Part shown: in pieces, positions 54,101 to 61,905 of the stretch | Position numbering within the stretch: position 1 is the first letter of the stretch | How the letters are laid out: every line of letters begins with the position of its first letter | Assembly (NCBI RefSeq): GCF_036227485.1 | Contig: NZ_CP109479.1 | Span: 1,612,001-1,676,000, forward strand | Origin: Streptomyces sp. NBC_01451 | GTDB taxonomy: Bacteria; Actinomycetota; Actinomycetes; Streptomycetales; Streptomycetaceae | Length of the DNA stretch: 64,000 bases | Direction of reading: 5' to 3' | Position numbers and translations under genes: made by a program | The notes under the pieces: generated by a model | What the model saw: the letters and a program-made list of their open reading frames with translations, nothing else | What the model was told of the DNA's origin: nothing | The model's database searches: none

Positions 54101-55986
54101 AGCGCTAGCCGCTGCCATTCCGGGGGCAGCTCGGCTGCTTCGGCCACCCTGGATGTCATGGCGATGGCGGCGCCTGCGTCCCCCGCCGCGTGCACGACGG
54201 TGACCAGCCGCTCCCAGTCGTCCTCGTTGTTGACCAGCACATCGACGGTGTCGATCAGGATCGTCACGGTCCGGCCGTCGGCGCGGGCCTGTCGGATCGC
54301 CTCGACAAGGATTCCAGGGTCGACCCTGGCACTCCCCGACGGGCTGTTGACCAGCCAGGTCGCCTTGAGGAAGAACACCTCCCCCGTGGCCGTCCCGCAG
54401 CGGCGCCGGGCCAGGCTCCATAGGATGCTGGTCTTTCCGCAGCCGGCTTCCCCAACCACCACGAGGGGGGTGAGTGCGTCAGTGTCCAGCCGCTCCAGCA
54501 GTTCCTCCTCCAAGTCGCGGGTGACATAGAGGCCCTCCGCGAACTGGCTTTCCTCGCCGCTGGAGAACACGGTCCCCGAGACGATGCCCGCCGAGTGCCG
54601 TGCACGATCGCTGAGGAGCCGCAACCTGGGCAACGGGTCGCCGGGCCGGAAGCCGAGGGTGGACTCCTGGGAGGTGGGGGCTGGTTGCCCGCCCGGAGTG
54701 GATGGAGAGGCGCCGAGGGCGGAGGTAAGCCGCTTGGCGGCCTCGCGCACACGGTCACGGTTCTGGGGCCCGGTGCCGGAGGAGACGGGCATCTCACGCA
54801 GGTCCACGGGTGACAACAGGGCGAGGCTTCCCGATGCCTCGCCCTCGACCAATACGGGAACCAGACGGCTGCGGGCGCTCGCATGGTCGAAGTCGTGGAC
54901 GATGTGATCACGCTCGTCCGTCATCCCGGGGTCCGCAAGATAGGCGGGAGTGACGAGGGCGAGGACCTTCCCGCCGCCGTCCACGTGCTCCTGTACCGTG
55001 CGATGTCCCGGCCGGTCGGCGGATGGACCCATCAACACCTGGTGTCCCGAGGCGGCCAGGACATCGTGGACGAGGTCGGCCCAGGACCGGTCCTGGGGCA
55101 CCCAGCTCAGCATGACGACAGGTGCGGCACCGCTCGGCCGAGAGCGTATGGGCGGACGCGAATCCAGTATCCAGGCGTGCGGGCCGCCCGCCACGGACCG
55201 GGCGATCGCGGATGCCGGGACGCCCTGGTTGACTGCCCCTGCGGCGTAGTGGTGAATGCCGACGAGCCGGCCCCGGGAATCGACGACGGGGCCGCCGGAC
55301 GACCCGGGCGTGGTGTTCACGTGCTGGTAGCGGATCCGCGTGGCCTCGTCGTTGATCACCGCCGGGGCGGTCGTGTACGAGACACGCGTCGGCTCGCCGA
55401 GCGGGTGGTGGACCACGAACAGCAGATTCGCTTGGTGGAAGTCGTAGGTGTCCGGCTCCAGCAGGTAGTGCCCACGGGGGCCGGGACCAGCGGACAGGGC
55501 TGCGAGGCGGGACGGCACGGGTCCGCTACCGACCCGCAGGAGGGCGTAGTCCAAATGATCCGGCGGCGCCTCCCAGGACAGTGGGGAGCCGTTCCGTTCG
55601 GCGGCGGTGGGGGGACTGCATGCGAGCAGCTCCGTCAGCCGCACCCGTTTTCCCCGCTCGTGGGGTGCGGCTCCGCCGGTGCCGTCAGGCGTGACGAAGT
55701 CGAACCGCGCCTCCAGCCCGTCCGGCAGCTTCCCCGGTTCCAGGGCCGTCCCCAGCACATGACCGGCGGTCAGCAGGACGTCAGGCGCCACCAGCACGCC
55801 TGTCCCCACGGGCAGGCCGCCGGTCTCCACACGTGCGACCCTGGCCGTCATGTCACGCAGGACCCTGATGAGATCCGCCGGATCGACCAGACCGGCGGTC
55901 GCCCGGGTGATGCTTTCCAGCCCGGCCGTGTACGCCGTGTCCAGGCCAGGCTCCTCGCCCGGCGGGACCGCGTGCTCAGCGGCCAT
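51139..55986 (-). CDS. Trypsin-TIR-STAND NTPase defence protein
   Basis: A 1615-residue multidomain immune-type protein. Residues 50-270 are a trypsin-like protease with His76 (LLTAGHV), Asp146 (HLDYALLR) and Ser230 (PGSSGGPVVD). Residues 287-425 are TIR-like (VVMLSWVPQDRSWADLV, VLALVTPAYLADPG). From about 480 is a STAND/NACHT-type NTPase: Walker A GEAGCGKTS (512-520), Walker B VTILIDTVDVL (574-584), then winged-helix and long helical repeats to the end, the usual sensor region. I start at ATG 55986, which overlaps the stop of the upstream protease gene by 11 bp; the frame's further extension is inside that gene. Oligomerisation on sensing a phage protein, then proteolysis, is the expected mechanism. 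Confidence 0.85.
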   Translation of the reverse strand: MAAEHAVPPGEEPGLDTAYTAGLESITRATAGLVDPADLIRVLRDMTARVARVETGGLPVGTGVLVAPDVLLTAGHVLGTALEPGKLPDGLEARFDFVTPDGTGGAAPHERGKRVRLTELLACSPPTAAERNGSPLSWEAPPDHLDYALLRVGSGPVPSRLAALSAGPGPRGHYLLEPDTYDFHQANLLFVVHHPLGEPTRVSYTTAPAVINDEATRIRYQHVNTTPGSSGGPVVDSRGRLVGIHHYAAGAVNQGVPASAIARSVAGGPHAWILDSRPPIRSRPSGAAPVVMLSWVPQDRSWADLVHDVLAASGHQVLMGPSADRPGHRTVQEHVDGGGKVLALVTPAYLADPGMTDERDHIVHDFDHASARSRLVPVLVEGEASGSLALLSPVDLREMPVSSGTGPQNRDRVREAAKRLTSALGASPSTPGGQPAPTSQESTLGFRPGDPLPRLRLLSDRARHSAGIVSGTVFSSGEESQFAEGLYVTRDLEEELLERLDTDALTPLVVVGEAGCGKTSILWSLARRRCGTATGEVFFLKATWLVNSPSGSARVDPGILVEAIRQARADGRTVTILIDTVDVLVNNEDDWERLVTVVHAAGDAGAAIAMTSRVAEAAELPPEWQRLALRDYAINTTVGPHTTSEFERAVLAHSRFFTNDPQLREDLISRMLTIMARDISLHPLCLRPLTLRMLFEIYTPGQVPDVVDTTGLYETYWDHRVTRDRRSWDLGSDRPDQGRDLGGTAVALALEMLRTGRPEAWVDRVRLPAGLTAARLKEEAGLLEKRGVGHFTNGVFQFFHQTFFEYAASYALVHRRGAAGLGALVERLQEADGEDYFLLAVLEQTWLCADRTQDAADAAAATLAKLLKTISDDLDKERTTVRYGLRRAVLSVCAQSSLPTEEMLTDLLHILGSPRLALLALRQFLDLLPAPGRGYESRDADCLKAAAARADNAWLAVLEVLDRLLPREPGEVVGAVRTAGLLERATDSGHELSTQVEFARFLVRLLPARPADAFPLVRSLVGAALAADNHQYAADVLSRMAASSTAHGEPRQWADWADELLGDTRVASSALIKAHTSVQLPYLRTLTFTELVDQLAELIPRLSAVPGPTTADRSLFGGLLTAAADVCPPEADPGPLVGLLVQVTSGGQVADLSRGSLVCLLDSDSPVGRAVRDLAVDWLVQGMPIANRYDQELVHIRAKVVRTALEQLDLPAYRVADVAGRAASAWESPEGDPVQVWRSAGCLLALLVRGTVAGVPEAAAALGELPSGFAVTGGDIAEWVEPYKRRPANAVETGVMMDLLVRIGELRQARTMLVNGVTLDDASLTRLTRSALGALGAAVPPVRASAMGHPVRKRLRELAELLVVLRHRGTMLNLPWTELAGWIDRVPDPIALGWMVELVGAGLERHEYPPADALRLLRAQCGADSTLDGGSELGRKARLWCVWWYSVHGVASDVPEALRVAFHEPVDALTIMKVSNFVFPDRRDTPLTEEECADLLLSVGRQLRASTLGSGRRKDVAQAWRAAMWSFVVGSGTDTQLRIVRELPLLDDAFAGHLLQCVPVNRTPELRAALRDVAAQPKLGARLQQAVHQILDQYKRHSSEGGWPGLFADLARAGG

Positions 55987-56980
55987 GCGCGTGGACGATC
56001 CGGGCCACGGCAGCGGCCTGCACGGCCACATTCCGCTGACCGGCCACACCGGCGAAGTGCAGGGCGACCGCCTTGCCAGAGTCCAGATCGATCACAGCTG
56101 AGCCGGAGTTGCCGCCCAGGGTCGTGGCGTCGTGGTGAACGACATCCTTGCCCTGCACCGCAGTGAGCTTTCCACCGGCCAGCCGCTTGCAGTCGTAGAC
56201 ACCGTCGAAAATCCGCTGCTGGTCACCAGCGTCGGCGCGGGAATCACGCGCCGGATACCCGATCACCGCGACCCAGTTGCCCGTGCGAGCCCCGGAGGTG
56301 TCGAGCTCTATAGGCGACGGTGGCTTGCCGCCGTCCTCACCGGTCGCGTCGATCCGCAGCAGGGCCACATCGTGGCTACCGTCCGGTTCGATCCAGACGA
56401 TCTCGGTGACCCGGAACCGGGACTCCTCCGGCTGCTGGTACTCCTGGTACCAGTCCAGGTCCGCCCGCACGGGTTTGCCCGTCCAGGACTGATTGAAGGC
56501 GAACCCCGTGCCTGAACCACCTCTAGCCTCCCTGGCAAACACTTCAGCGACGTGGCGGTTCGTCACGGCGAGTCGGGGACCCACCATCCAGCCTGTACCC
56601 GCCCACTGCAGGGCGTGGTTGCGCAGTTCGATACGGCCGACACTCGGGATCGCCTGCTCCAGCGGCCGACGCGCGCGTTCCAGGCGCGCCGTCACGTACG
56701 CGCTGGTGGGCCGACCGTCCGGTGGCAGCCGGAACGTGGACCGCTGCACCAGGTGCACTGGCCGGGTGAAGCGCTGGACGATCGCTTCCAGGCCCGAGTC
56801 ACCGGGCACCCAATCCCCCTCGGCCATGCGCTCCACGGCCTCGGCGGCCCTGTCGACCGTAAGCCCGGCGTCCATGCTCTCGAATCCGCCGAGTGCGGCC
56901 GTGCCTGCGGCGATCTCGTCGAAGCGATCGAGGAACTCCTGCCGCACTTCGTCGTCGGAGAACAGTTGCCGATAATCCAA
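55976..56980 (-). CDS. Trypsin-like protease paired with the STAND protein
   Basis: A cytoplasmic chymotrypsin-fold protease of 334 residues with no signal peptide. Residues 1-110 are a helical domain (DEVRQEFLDRFDEIAAGTAA; GLTVDRAAEAVERMAEGDW) that may be a protein-interaction or effector-associated domain. The protease part has His143 in AVTNRHVAEV, Asp204 in GSHDVALLRI and Ser292 in LGGNSGSAVI, a complete triad. I place the start at TTG 56980, because GGAGG lies 7 nt upstream and the helical domain begins there; the frame to 57073 adds Pro/Arg-rich sequence. Its stop overlaps the STAND gene start, so the two are made together and the protease could be a partner, substrate or effector. Confidence 0.8.
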   Translation of the reverse strand: MDYRQLFSDDEVRQEFLDRFDEIAAGTAALGGFESMDAGLTVDRAAEAVERMAEGDWVPGDSGLEAIVQRFTRPVHLVQRSTFRLPPDGRPTSAYVTARLERARRPLEQAIPSVGRIELRNHALQWAGTGWMVGPRLAVTNRHVAEVFAREARGGSGTGFAFNQSWTGKPVRADLDWYQEYQQPEESRFRVTEIVWIEPDGSHDVALLRIDATGEDGGKPPSPIELDTSGARTGNWVAVIGYPARDSRADAGDQQRIFDGVYDCKRLAGGKLTAVQGKDVVHHDATTLGGNSGSAVIDLDSGKAVALHFAGVAGQRNVAVQAAAVARIVHAHGR

Positions 56981-57368
56981 GACGCCGCCTCCTGGTAGGT
57001 CGACGGGACAGCGTCCGCGATCCCTGAGGGGGATGGTACGAGGGTGCTCCTGCTGCGCGGGGGCGTTTCCCAAGGCCCACCCCGTGCTGTCGGCAGGGCC
57101 TGGTGGGTCAATTCAGCTCGTCGGGCACGGCGTCCCACACATCAACTAGTACGGAGCCGCCAGCCGCTACGCTTCTGCCCGCCGTGCCCAGGATCGAGAG
57201 AACAACGGCTTCCAAGCACGCGCCACCGCAGGCCCCTCGGGTGAGCACAGTCTGGCGCGGCACTGCCATGCGCGTGACCTGGGTGTTTGCCGATCAGACT
57301 TCGGTGGCACGCGATACTAAGAGGTCGTCTCAACTGGCTTGATCACTAGGCTGGCGGCCGTGACGGCG
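56981..57368. other. Gene-free region upstream of the protease operon
   Basis: About 390 bp that should contain the promoter of the protease-STAND operon. Near 57311 an AAGAGGTCGTCTCAA-like sequence resembles an end of an IS5-type element and leads into the transposase scar. Confidence 0.35.
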
Positions 57369-57540
57369 ATGGTGGGGCGTCTGGTGCCGGACGGGCTATG
57401 GGAGTTGTTCCAGCGGGTGGTGCCGACTGCGCACCGCGACGTCCGGGCACAGCCGGCACGCCGTTCAGCTCGGTCGCGGGCACCCGCCGGCCCCGACTCA
57501 CTGCAACCGTCCGCCACGAATGCACGCGGTTACGGGTAGA
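57369..57540 (+). pseudogene. IS5-family transposase N-terminal remnant
   Basis: ATG at 57369 opens a frame reading VGRLVPDGLWELFQRVVP, the typical N-terminus of IS5-family (IS1647/IS470-like) Streptomyces transposases. After about 20 codons the similarity stops and the frame ends within 60 codons. The DDE catalytic core is absent. Confidence 0.5.
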
Positions 57541-57594
57541 CACCGAGCTCGTAGTGGGACACCCCGGTGTACACGGTCACGGGGCCGTCGTCGT

Positions 57595-57834
57595 TCATCT
57601 CGCCCTAGGGGCGTTCCGGCAATGAGATGTCCAGGAAGCTGCCGAAGCAGCCCTCGCAGCAGTCGAAATGGTCCGCCATGCTGTCACGTTCGCCTCGGTG
57701 CGAGGATTACGCATCGTATGGACGTCGTGACCGCTGCACTCATCGTTCGGGCACGGTGCGCCGTGGCCACAGTCCGCAGTGCCGCACGGGCAGGGACGGT
57801 CGCACCCGGCCGGTTCCCAGTCCTGGGTGATCAC
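57595..57834 (-). CDS. Small Cys-rich hypothetical protein
   Basis: A possible 79-residue protein starting at GTG 57834, nine bp after the stop of the next gene upstream. It contains CDRPCPCGTADCGHGAPCP and NDECSGHD, a dense Cys cluster suggesting metal binding. The C-terminal half is less convincing. Codon bias is fair. Its position at the end of a short minus-strand gene run supports it being real, but no family is known. Confidence 0.35.
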   Translation of the reverse strand: MITQDWEPAGCDRPCPCGTADCGHGAPCPNDECSGHDVHTMRNPRTEANVTAWRTISTAARAASAASWTSHCRNAPRAR

Positions 57835-57843
57835 GGCGCATTC

Positions 57844-58140
57844 TCAGGGTGTCTTCCGATCCGCTGCCAGAGCTGCCACGACGGCCTGCCGGGACGCCCC
57901 GGTCGCTTTCTGCACGGCATCCGTGAGCGCGACCACGTTGCCTAGGTCGGGATCAGTGCCCGAAAACCATACGGCCGGTGAGCCGGACCAATCGGCCTCG
58001 TTGCGGTACAGCCTCGCGAAGAACGAACACGTCCCCGTGTCGTATCCCCAGTCGCTGCCCCATTCCCAGCCGCGAAGCGGCAGAGCGAGGGTGAAGTCCT
58101 CGACGATTCGCTGCCCTTGTGGCACGTAGAGCGCGGTCAT
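57844..58140 (-). CDS. Small hypothetical protein
   Basis: A 98-residue protein starting MTALYVPQGQRIVEDFTLAL with a Trp/Gly-rich middle (GWEWGSDWGYDTGTCSFFAR) and a C-terminal helix (VVALTDAVQKATGASRQAVV). No family is recognised. ATG at 58140 overlaps the stop codon of the upstream frame by four bases, which favours this start over the longer open frame to 58374. Codon bias is good. The composition resembles small accessory proteins of phages and plasmids. Confidence 0.55.
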   Translation of the reverse strand: MTALYVPQGQRIVEDFTLALPLRGWEWGSDWGYDTGTCSFFARLYRNEADWSGSPAVWFSGTDPDLGNVVALTDAVQKATGASRQAVVAALAADRKTP

Positions 58141-58454
58141 AGGTGCCAGCGGCCATGCGCCAGATCGCTGCGGGCGATGGCGGTGCAGGCGTCCTTGAGG
58201 CAGCGCCGCTTGGTGCGATGGGCACGGCAATACGTCTGCGTCGCCTCGATGAGCTGGCCGCACTCCCGTCCCCCCATGCCGTATACGGCGCTGGCGGTGC
58301 GCGGAGGCCGGGTGGCGATTGGCCGCCGTGCCGGCGGCCCGCTGCTGCTCGATCTCGCGGTGGATCCGGGCCACGCTCTCATTGCGCGCCGCGCCCTGCA
58401 GCGGGTAGACGGGGCTTTCGTCGTCAGCAGGTTCGCCTCCAGGTTGCCCAGCAA
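58137..58454 (-). CDS. Small Cys/Arg-rich protein, possibly frameshifted
   Basis: A 105-codon frame. The C-terminal half (GGRECGQLIEATQTYCRAHR, then RRCLKDACTAI) looks like a small zinc-binding domain. In the middle, a different frame reads more naturally (VARIHREIEQQRAAGTAA, about 58320-58376), which hints at two compensating frameshifts or that the true gene is broken. The stop overlaps the next ATG (ATGA). No function can be offered. Confidence 0.35.
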   Translation of the reverse strand: MLGNLEANLLTTKAPSTRCRARRAMRAWPGSTARSSSSGPPARRPIATRPPRTASAVYGMGGRECGQLIEATQTYCRAHRTKRRCLKDACTAIARSDLAHGRWHL

Positions 58455-58464
58455 GGTGCCAGAC

Positions 58465-59376
58465 CTATCGCTCCAACTCGACGTCGAAGAACTTGAGCAC
58501 CGACGTGACGAGCATCAGCCCGTAAACCGCGTTGATTCGCGAGTACTGCGAGCGCGACACACCATGCGCGCTCGGGTGCCTGCCAAACACGCGCGGGATC
58601 GGGTCGCCGTTCTTCGGCCAGTACTCGGCGTGCGCGTACCAGACCGGAGCGAACGTCAGGGCAACTCGGATGCCGTGGTCGTTCAAGTCGAACTTGCCCA
58701 ATCTATGGGATGTGAGCTTTGCCCGTTCGGACTGGGAGAAGTGTGCCTGCATCAGGCTGTCGAGCAGGTTGGCGGCGAGTGCCTGGGCCGGGTTGTTGTG
58801 TCCGTCGCGCAGCGCTGCCACGCAGTCGATGGCGAAACCCCGGTACTCCAGTAGTTCCGGATGGTCAACGTCCTCGATCACAGTCTCGCAGTGGTTAATG
58901 ATCCCCTTCCACCGTCGGCCAATGATGCGGCGGCGCTCAACGGCGTTGGGGGCGTCTAGGAGGGCGCGCACTACCTTCGGGCCAGGCACCCACATCAGAG
59001 GAATGCCCTCTTCAAGCAGGAGCTGCTCGAACTCTTCGACTGACGGCGTAGCGTCGTGGAGGTTCGGTGGGTAGATGCGCTCCTTCAGGGAGCCGAACCC
59101 CTCGAAGACGTCGCGCCAGTACTCGCGGAAGTGCTCATGCAGCGGTTCAAAGGTTTCGCGGAGCATGGCGTTCACGCCTGCCGCTTCGACCAGTTGCTTG
59201 CTGATCATCTCGCCGATGTGGCTCATCGGCTGATACGTCTGGATCACCGGCTGGAGCAGATCAGCGAAGACGCTGCGGTAGTAGTCCGTCAGCGGCTGGA
59301 ACGCGCGAGCCAGGCCGAAGGGGTCGACAGGCTCCGACTCGGAACCCTCTTCGGGCTCGTCTGCATCGTTGCTCAT
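58465..59376 (-). CDS. Hypothetical protein with HEPN-like C-terminal motif
   Basis: A 303-residue protein of no named family. An acidic N-terminus is followed by amphipathic helices (FGLARAFQPLTDYYRSVFAD) and ends in VFGRHPSAHGVSRSQYSRIN, then AVYGLMLVTSVLKFFDVEL. An Arg-x4-His within RH-x-x-x-HG, then Tyr and Asn helices, is the signature of HEPN-type domains in abortive-infection and toxin ribonucleases. On that basis it may be an RNase-type defence protein, but the rest of the domain was not aligned. ATG at 59376 starts the conserved-looking part; the open frame continues upstream with low-quality sequence. Confidence 0.65.
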   Translation of the reverse strand: MSNDADEPEEGSESEPVDPFGLARAFQPLTDYYRSVFADLLQPVIQTYQPMSHIGEMISKQLVEAAGVNAMLRETFEPLHEHFREYWRDVFEGFGSLKERIYPPNLHDATPSVEEFEQLLLEEGIPLMWVPGPKVVRALLDAPNAVERRRIIGRRWKGIINHCETVIEDVDHPELLEYRGFAIDCVAALRDGHNNPAQALAANLLDSLMQAHFSQSERAKLTSHRLGKFDLNDHGIRVALTFAPVWYAHAEYWPKNGDPIPRVFGRHPSAHGVSRSQYSRINAVYGLMLVTSVLKFFDVELER

Positions 59377-59763
59377 GGCGGCATGGTGACACGCGGCTGA
59401 TCTTACGGGCGACCGATTACTTCGGTTCGTCCGCCCTTGCACCGCGGTGCACCTTGATGCGCTCGACCTTCAGCGCCCGCCGACGCGGGCTGGTACGCGG
59501 CGACCAGAAGCACCGCGCCAGTTGATGGCGCTGCTCACGATCAGTCGTCAGGCGCGATTGCCTGTGTGAGGGTCCGACACCAGGACAGGAGGCCGGGCCG
59601 CTACGAGCACGTGTGCAACCGCGGGGACGGAGCGGTGCTTCGGCAACGGGGCTACGCGAAGACGCTGAAGTTGACGCCCTGGACGACGCCCCGCTCCGAT
59701 CCTGCTTTCACACAGCCCAGTCGAGTCCGAGGGCGGCGCGCGTGGCTGCGAGCGCCCGTACGG
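59377..59763. other. Gap between the HEPN-like and PIN-domain genes
   Basis: About 390 bp. A minus-strand frame ending near 59417 has G/C-biased codons and reads RRRALKVERIKVHRGARADE, perhaps the C-terminal scrap of a lost gene. Nothing else is supported. Confidence 0.35.
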
Positions 59764-61206
59764 TCACATGAGTTCGAGGGGCCACATGTGGTTGATGACC
59801 CAGGCGGCCGGTGCCCATTCGGCTGGGATGTTCCGGTCATACGCCTCGTCGGACGTGAGCACATACGCGGGAAACATGTCGGGATCCTCGTACGGGACAC
59901 GGAGGGAGTCCCACTCGCAGCGCACTTCCAGGGTGGCCGACCACTCTTTCTTCGACAGGGTGAATGTGGCTGTCCAATGAGGATCTCCACCGCCGTCCTC
60001 CACTTCCAGAGCGAGTTCGAAGCCATTGGAGTACGTGATGGAGCCCCTATCGCCGACCATCAGTTCCAGATCTTCCTCATCTCCCTCAGCGCCCGGGATC
60101 AGCCTGAGGGTGTCGATGAGCTCGAAGAGTGCATCCGACGGGTCGCTGTAAGCGTGATTGCCGGCTCGATGTGCGATGGCCAGACCAGTCTCGGACCGAG
60201 CACGGGTGACCGCGCCGCCATCGAGGGTGAAGCTGAGAACGTCCCGCACAAGGATCTGCGGGATGTTCGATGAGTGGGCAACCAGGGTTCCGTCTTCGCC
60301 GATCCGCCAGCCGCTGTACTCGGCTTCGAGCAAGAGGAACACCTGCGCGGTGGCCAGCCCTCTCCGGCTGATCTTCACCTCGTTCACACCCACGACGGCT
60401 CTGATGCGGCCAAGTTCCACGTCACGAATCTGGTCGTCTTCCCACTCGTCGACAAGCTCGGTCAGAACTCCGACCTGGCCCAGAGTCAGGTCCTCATCCG
60501 GAGTGTGCCCCGCCTCCAGCGGCTGGCCCACCACGCCCTGAAGGAACCGCACCAAAGCGTCCTTGATTTCATCGCTCGGAGTCTCCAGGACGAACAGCGT
60601 TCCCTGAAGCGCGTACAAAGGCACCATGTGCGGCTTCGGGAAGCCCCAGCCCCTGAAGGCGTCGTAGACATCTGCGTCCGCACCCACGATCACGAAGGAG
60701 TCGATGTCGTTATCGGCGGCCCGCAGCACCTGCCTGATCCACGCGCTGTCAGCGGCACCCGTTTTGACCTCACTCTTCTTGTCGGCGGGCGGGCGTATCT
60801 GCACTTGGTCACGGATTGCCTCTACTGCCAGATCACCATCGAGGGCGATGATCCGCACGGACGGAGCAAGGCTTCGAACAGATGCGTCCACGGCGGCCAT
60901 CACCTCCAGACGCGAGGAGTACGGATCGTCGGAGGGAATCTTCAACCCGGCCGCTTGCATCGATTTTCTGGCTCGGTTCGTACTCGTCCGCCACTCTTCC
61001 CATGATGTGGCGGCGTGTTCTGCAAGTTCCCACAGCACCGGCTCCGGCACCCAGACTTCGAACCCATCATCCACGGCTCGCTGCGCCCACTCCCGCAGAA
61101 GGCCCAAGTCAAGCCCACCGCGGGGAAAGGAGTTCGTGTCAAAGACGATTGCGCGCAGACCGTGACGGACCGACTCGGGAAGCGGTGGGTGATTGCGGGA
61201 AGCCAT
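59764..61206 (-). CDS. PIN-domain protein (putative ribonuclease)
   Basis: A 480-residue protein whose N-terminal ~190 residues form a PIN nuclease fold: IVFDTNSFPRGGLDLGLL (first Asp), VWVPEPVLWELAEHAA (Glu), ADSAWIRQVLRAADNDIDSF (Asp) and FVIVGADADVYDAF (Asp). All four acidic positions look present. The C-terminal part is beta-rich and acidic (LELMVGDRGSITYSNGFELA) with no known domain. The ATG at 61206 starts directly before the fold; it has no clear ribosome site. Lone PIN proteins of this size occur in defence islands and may degrade RNA when triggered; this is inference. Confidence 0.72.
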   Translation of the reverse strand: MASRNHPPLPESVRHGLRAIVFDTNSFPRGGLDLGLLREWAQRAVDDGFEVWVPEPVLWELAEHAATSWEEWRTSTNRARKSMQAAGLKIPSDDPYSSRLEVMAAVDASVRSLAPSVRIIALDGDLAVEAIRDQVQIRPPADKKSEVKTGAADSAWIRQVLRAADNDIDSFVIVGADADVYDAFRGWGFPKPHMVPLYALQGTLFVLETPSDEIKDALVRFLQGVVGQPLEAGHTPDEDLTLGQVGVLTELVDEWEDDQIRDVELGRIRAVVGVNEVKISRRGLATAQVFLLLEAEYSGWRIGEDGTLVAHSSNIPQILVRDVLSFTLDGGAVTRARSETGLAIAHRAGNHAYSDPSDALFELIDTLRLIPGAEGDEEDLELMVGDRGSITYSNGFELALEVEDGGGDPHWTATFTLSKKEWSATLEVRCEWDSLRVPYEDPDMFPAYVLTSDEAYDRNIPAEWAPAAWVINHMWPLELM

Positions 61207-61278
61207 GAGGCAGACGGTATCCGAGCAGGGATACGCAAACGGAAGAGCCGTGGTTGCGCTCGGCAGCGCCGTTCTCGC

Positions 61279-61566
61279 ATGGACCGGCCCCGACACGCTC
61301 ACGACCTGAACTACGAACAGATCGTCCTCCAGCTGACCGACCACGCGTGCGCGCTCGCCGCCGACGTCCATCGCCGCGCCGACCAGCTGCCGAGGGACAG
61401 CGGACCCAAAGCGCTCACCGACCTCGTCCTCAAAGAGGCGGAAGGCCGACTGCCTGCGACACTGGAGGGCGCCATGAACTGCGTCCAGAACCGCGCCCGC
61501 CTCGTTCGCATCCCCTACGAACGTCTGGACCGCTGGGAGGCCGCGTCCGCCACCCGGGCCGCCTGA
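61279..61566 (+). CDS. Small helical hypothetical protein
   Basis: A 95-residue, Ala/Arg/Leu-rich protein starting MDRPRHAHDLNYEQIVLQL and continuing with DHACALAADVHRRADQL and LEGAMNCVQNRARLVRIP. It is predicted all-helical with no recognised family. It is divergent from the PIN gene, 72 bp away. Codon bias is good. It is followed directly by transposase debris. It could be a regulator or antitoxin-like partner of the PIN gene, but nothing in its sequence shows this. Confidence 0.5.
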   Translation: MDRPRHAHDLNYEQIVLQLTDHACALAADVHRRADQLPRDSGPKALTDLVLKEAEGRLPATLEGAMNCVQNRARLVRIPYERLDRWEAASATRAA

Positions 61567-61612
61567 ACTTCCGCACCCGAGGCGCGACCACGGGCCCCGG
61601 CCCTCGCCGGCC

Positions 61613-61809
61613 TGGCCTGGCCAGCACCATCCGGGAAGACCAAGCCGCGGTCGTGCAGGGCATCACCACCCCGTTCAATTCCGGCGTTAACGAGGGCCGC
61701 ATCACCGATCTGAAACTCCAAGAAACGGATCATGGCCGGCAGCGCGGCAGTCCCGTTGCTCCGCCACCGCGTGGTCCTCATGATCTTGCTCCGACGCCGC
61801 CACATGTGA
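61613..61809 (+). pseudogene. ISL3-family transposase C-terminal remnant with frameshift
   Basis: The frame reads IREDQAAVVQGITTPFNSGV and NEGRITDLKLQ, the end of the ISL3-type DDE core (W/FNSG, NEG, KLxKR). A one-base shift near 61720 moves the rest into another frame, IMAGSAAVPLLRHRVVLM, ending in TGA at 61809. The N-terminal three quarters of the gene are missing. Confidence 0.72.
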
Positions 61810-61905
61810 CGGAGCGTAACCAGCGCAGGTTGGCACATCCCAGCTTCACGGAATTCTTGCCAGGGCCGCGTTCACGTGTACGCCGACACTCATGGGCCTC
61901 GCGTC

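Noticed and set aside
51940..54108. 722-codon plus-strand frame opposite the STAND gene
   Set aside because: Antisense shadow; the composition is unnatural and the real gene is supported by protease, TIR and P-loop motifs.
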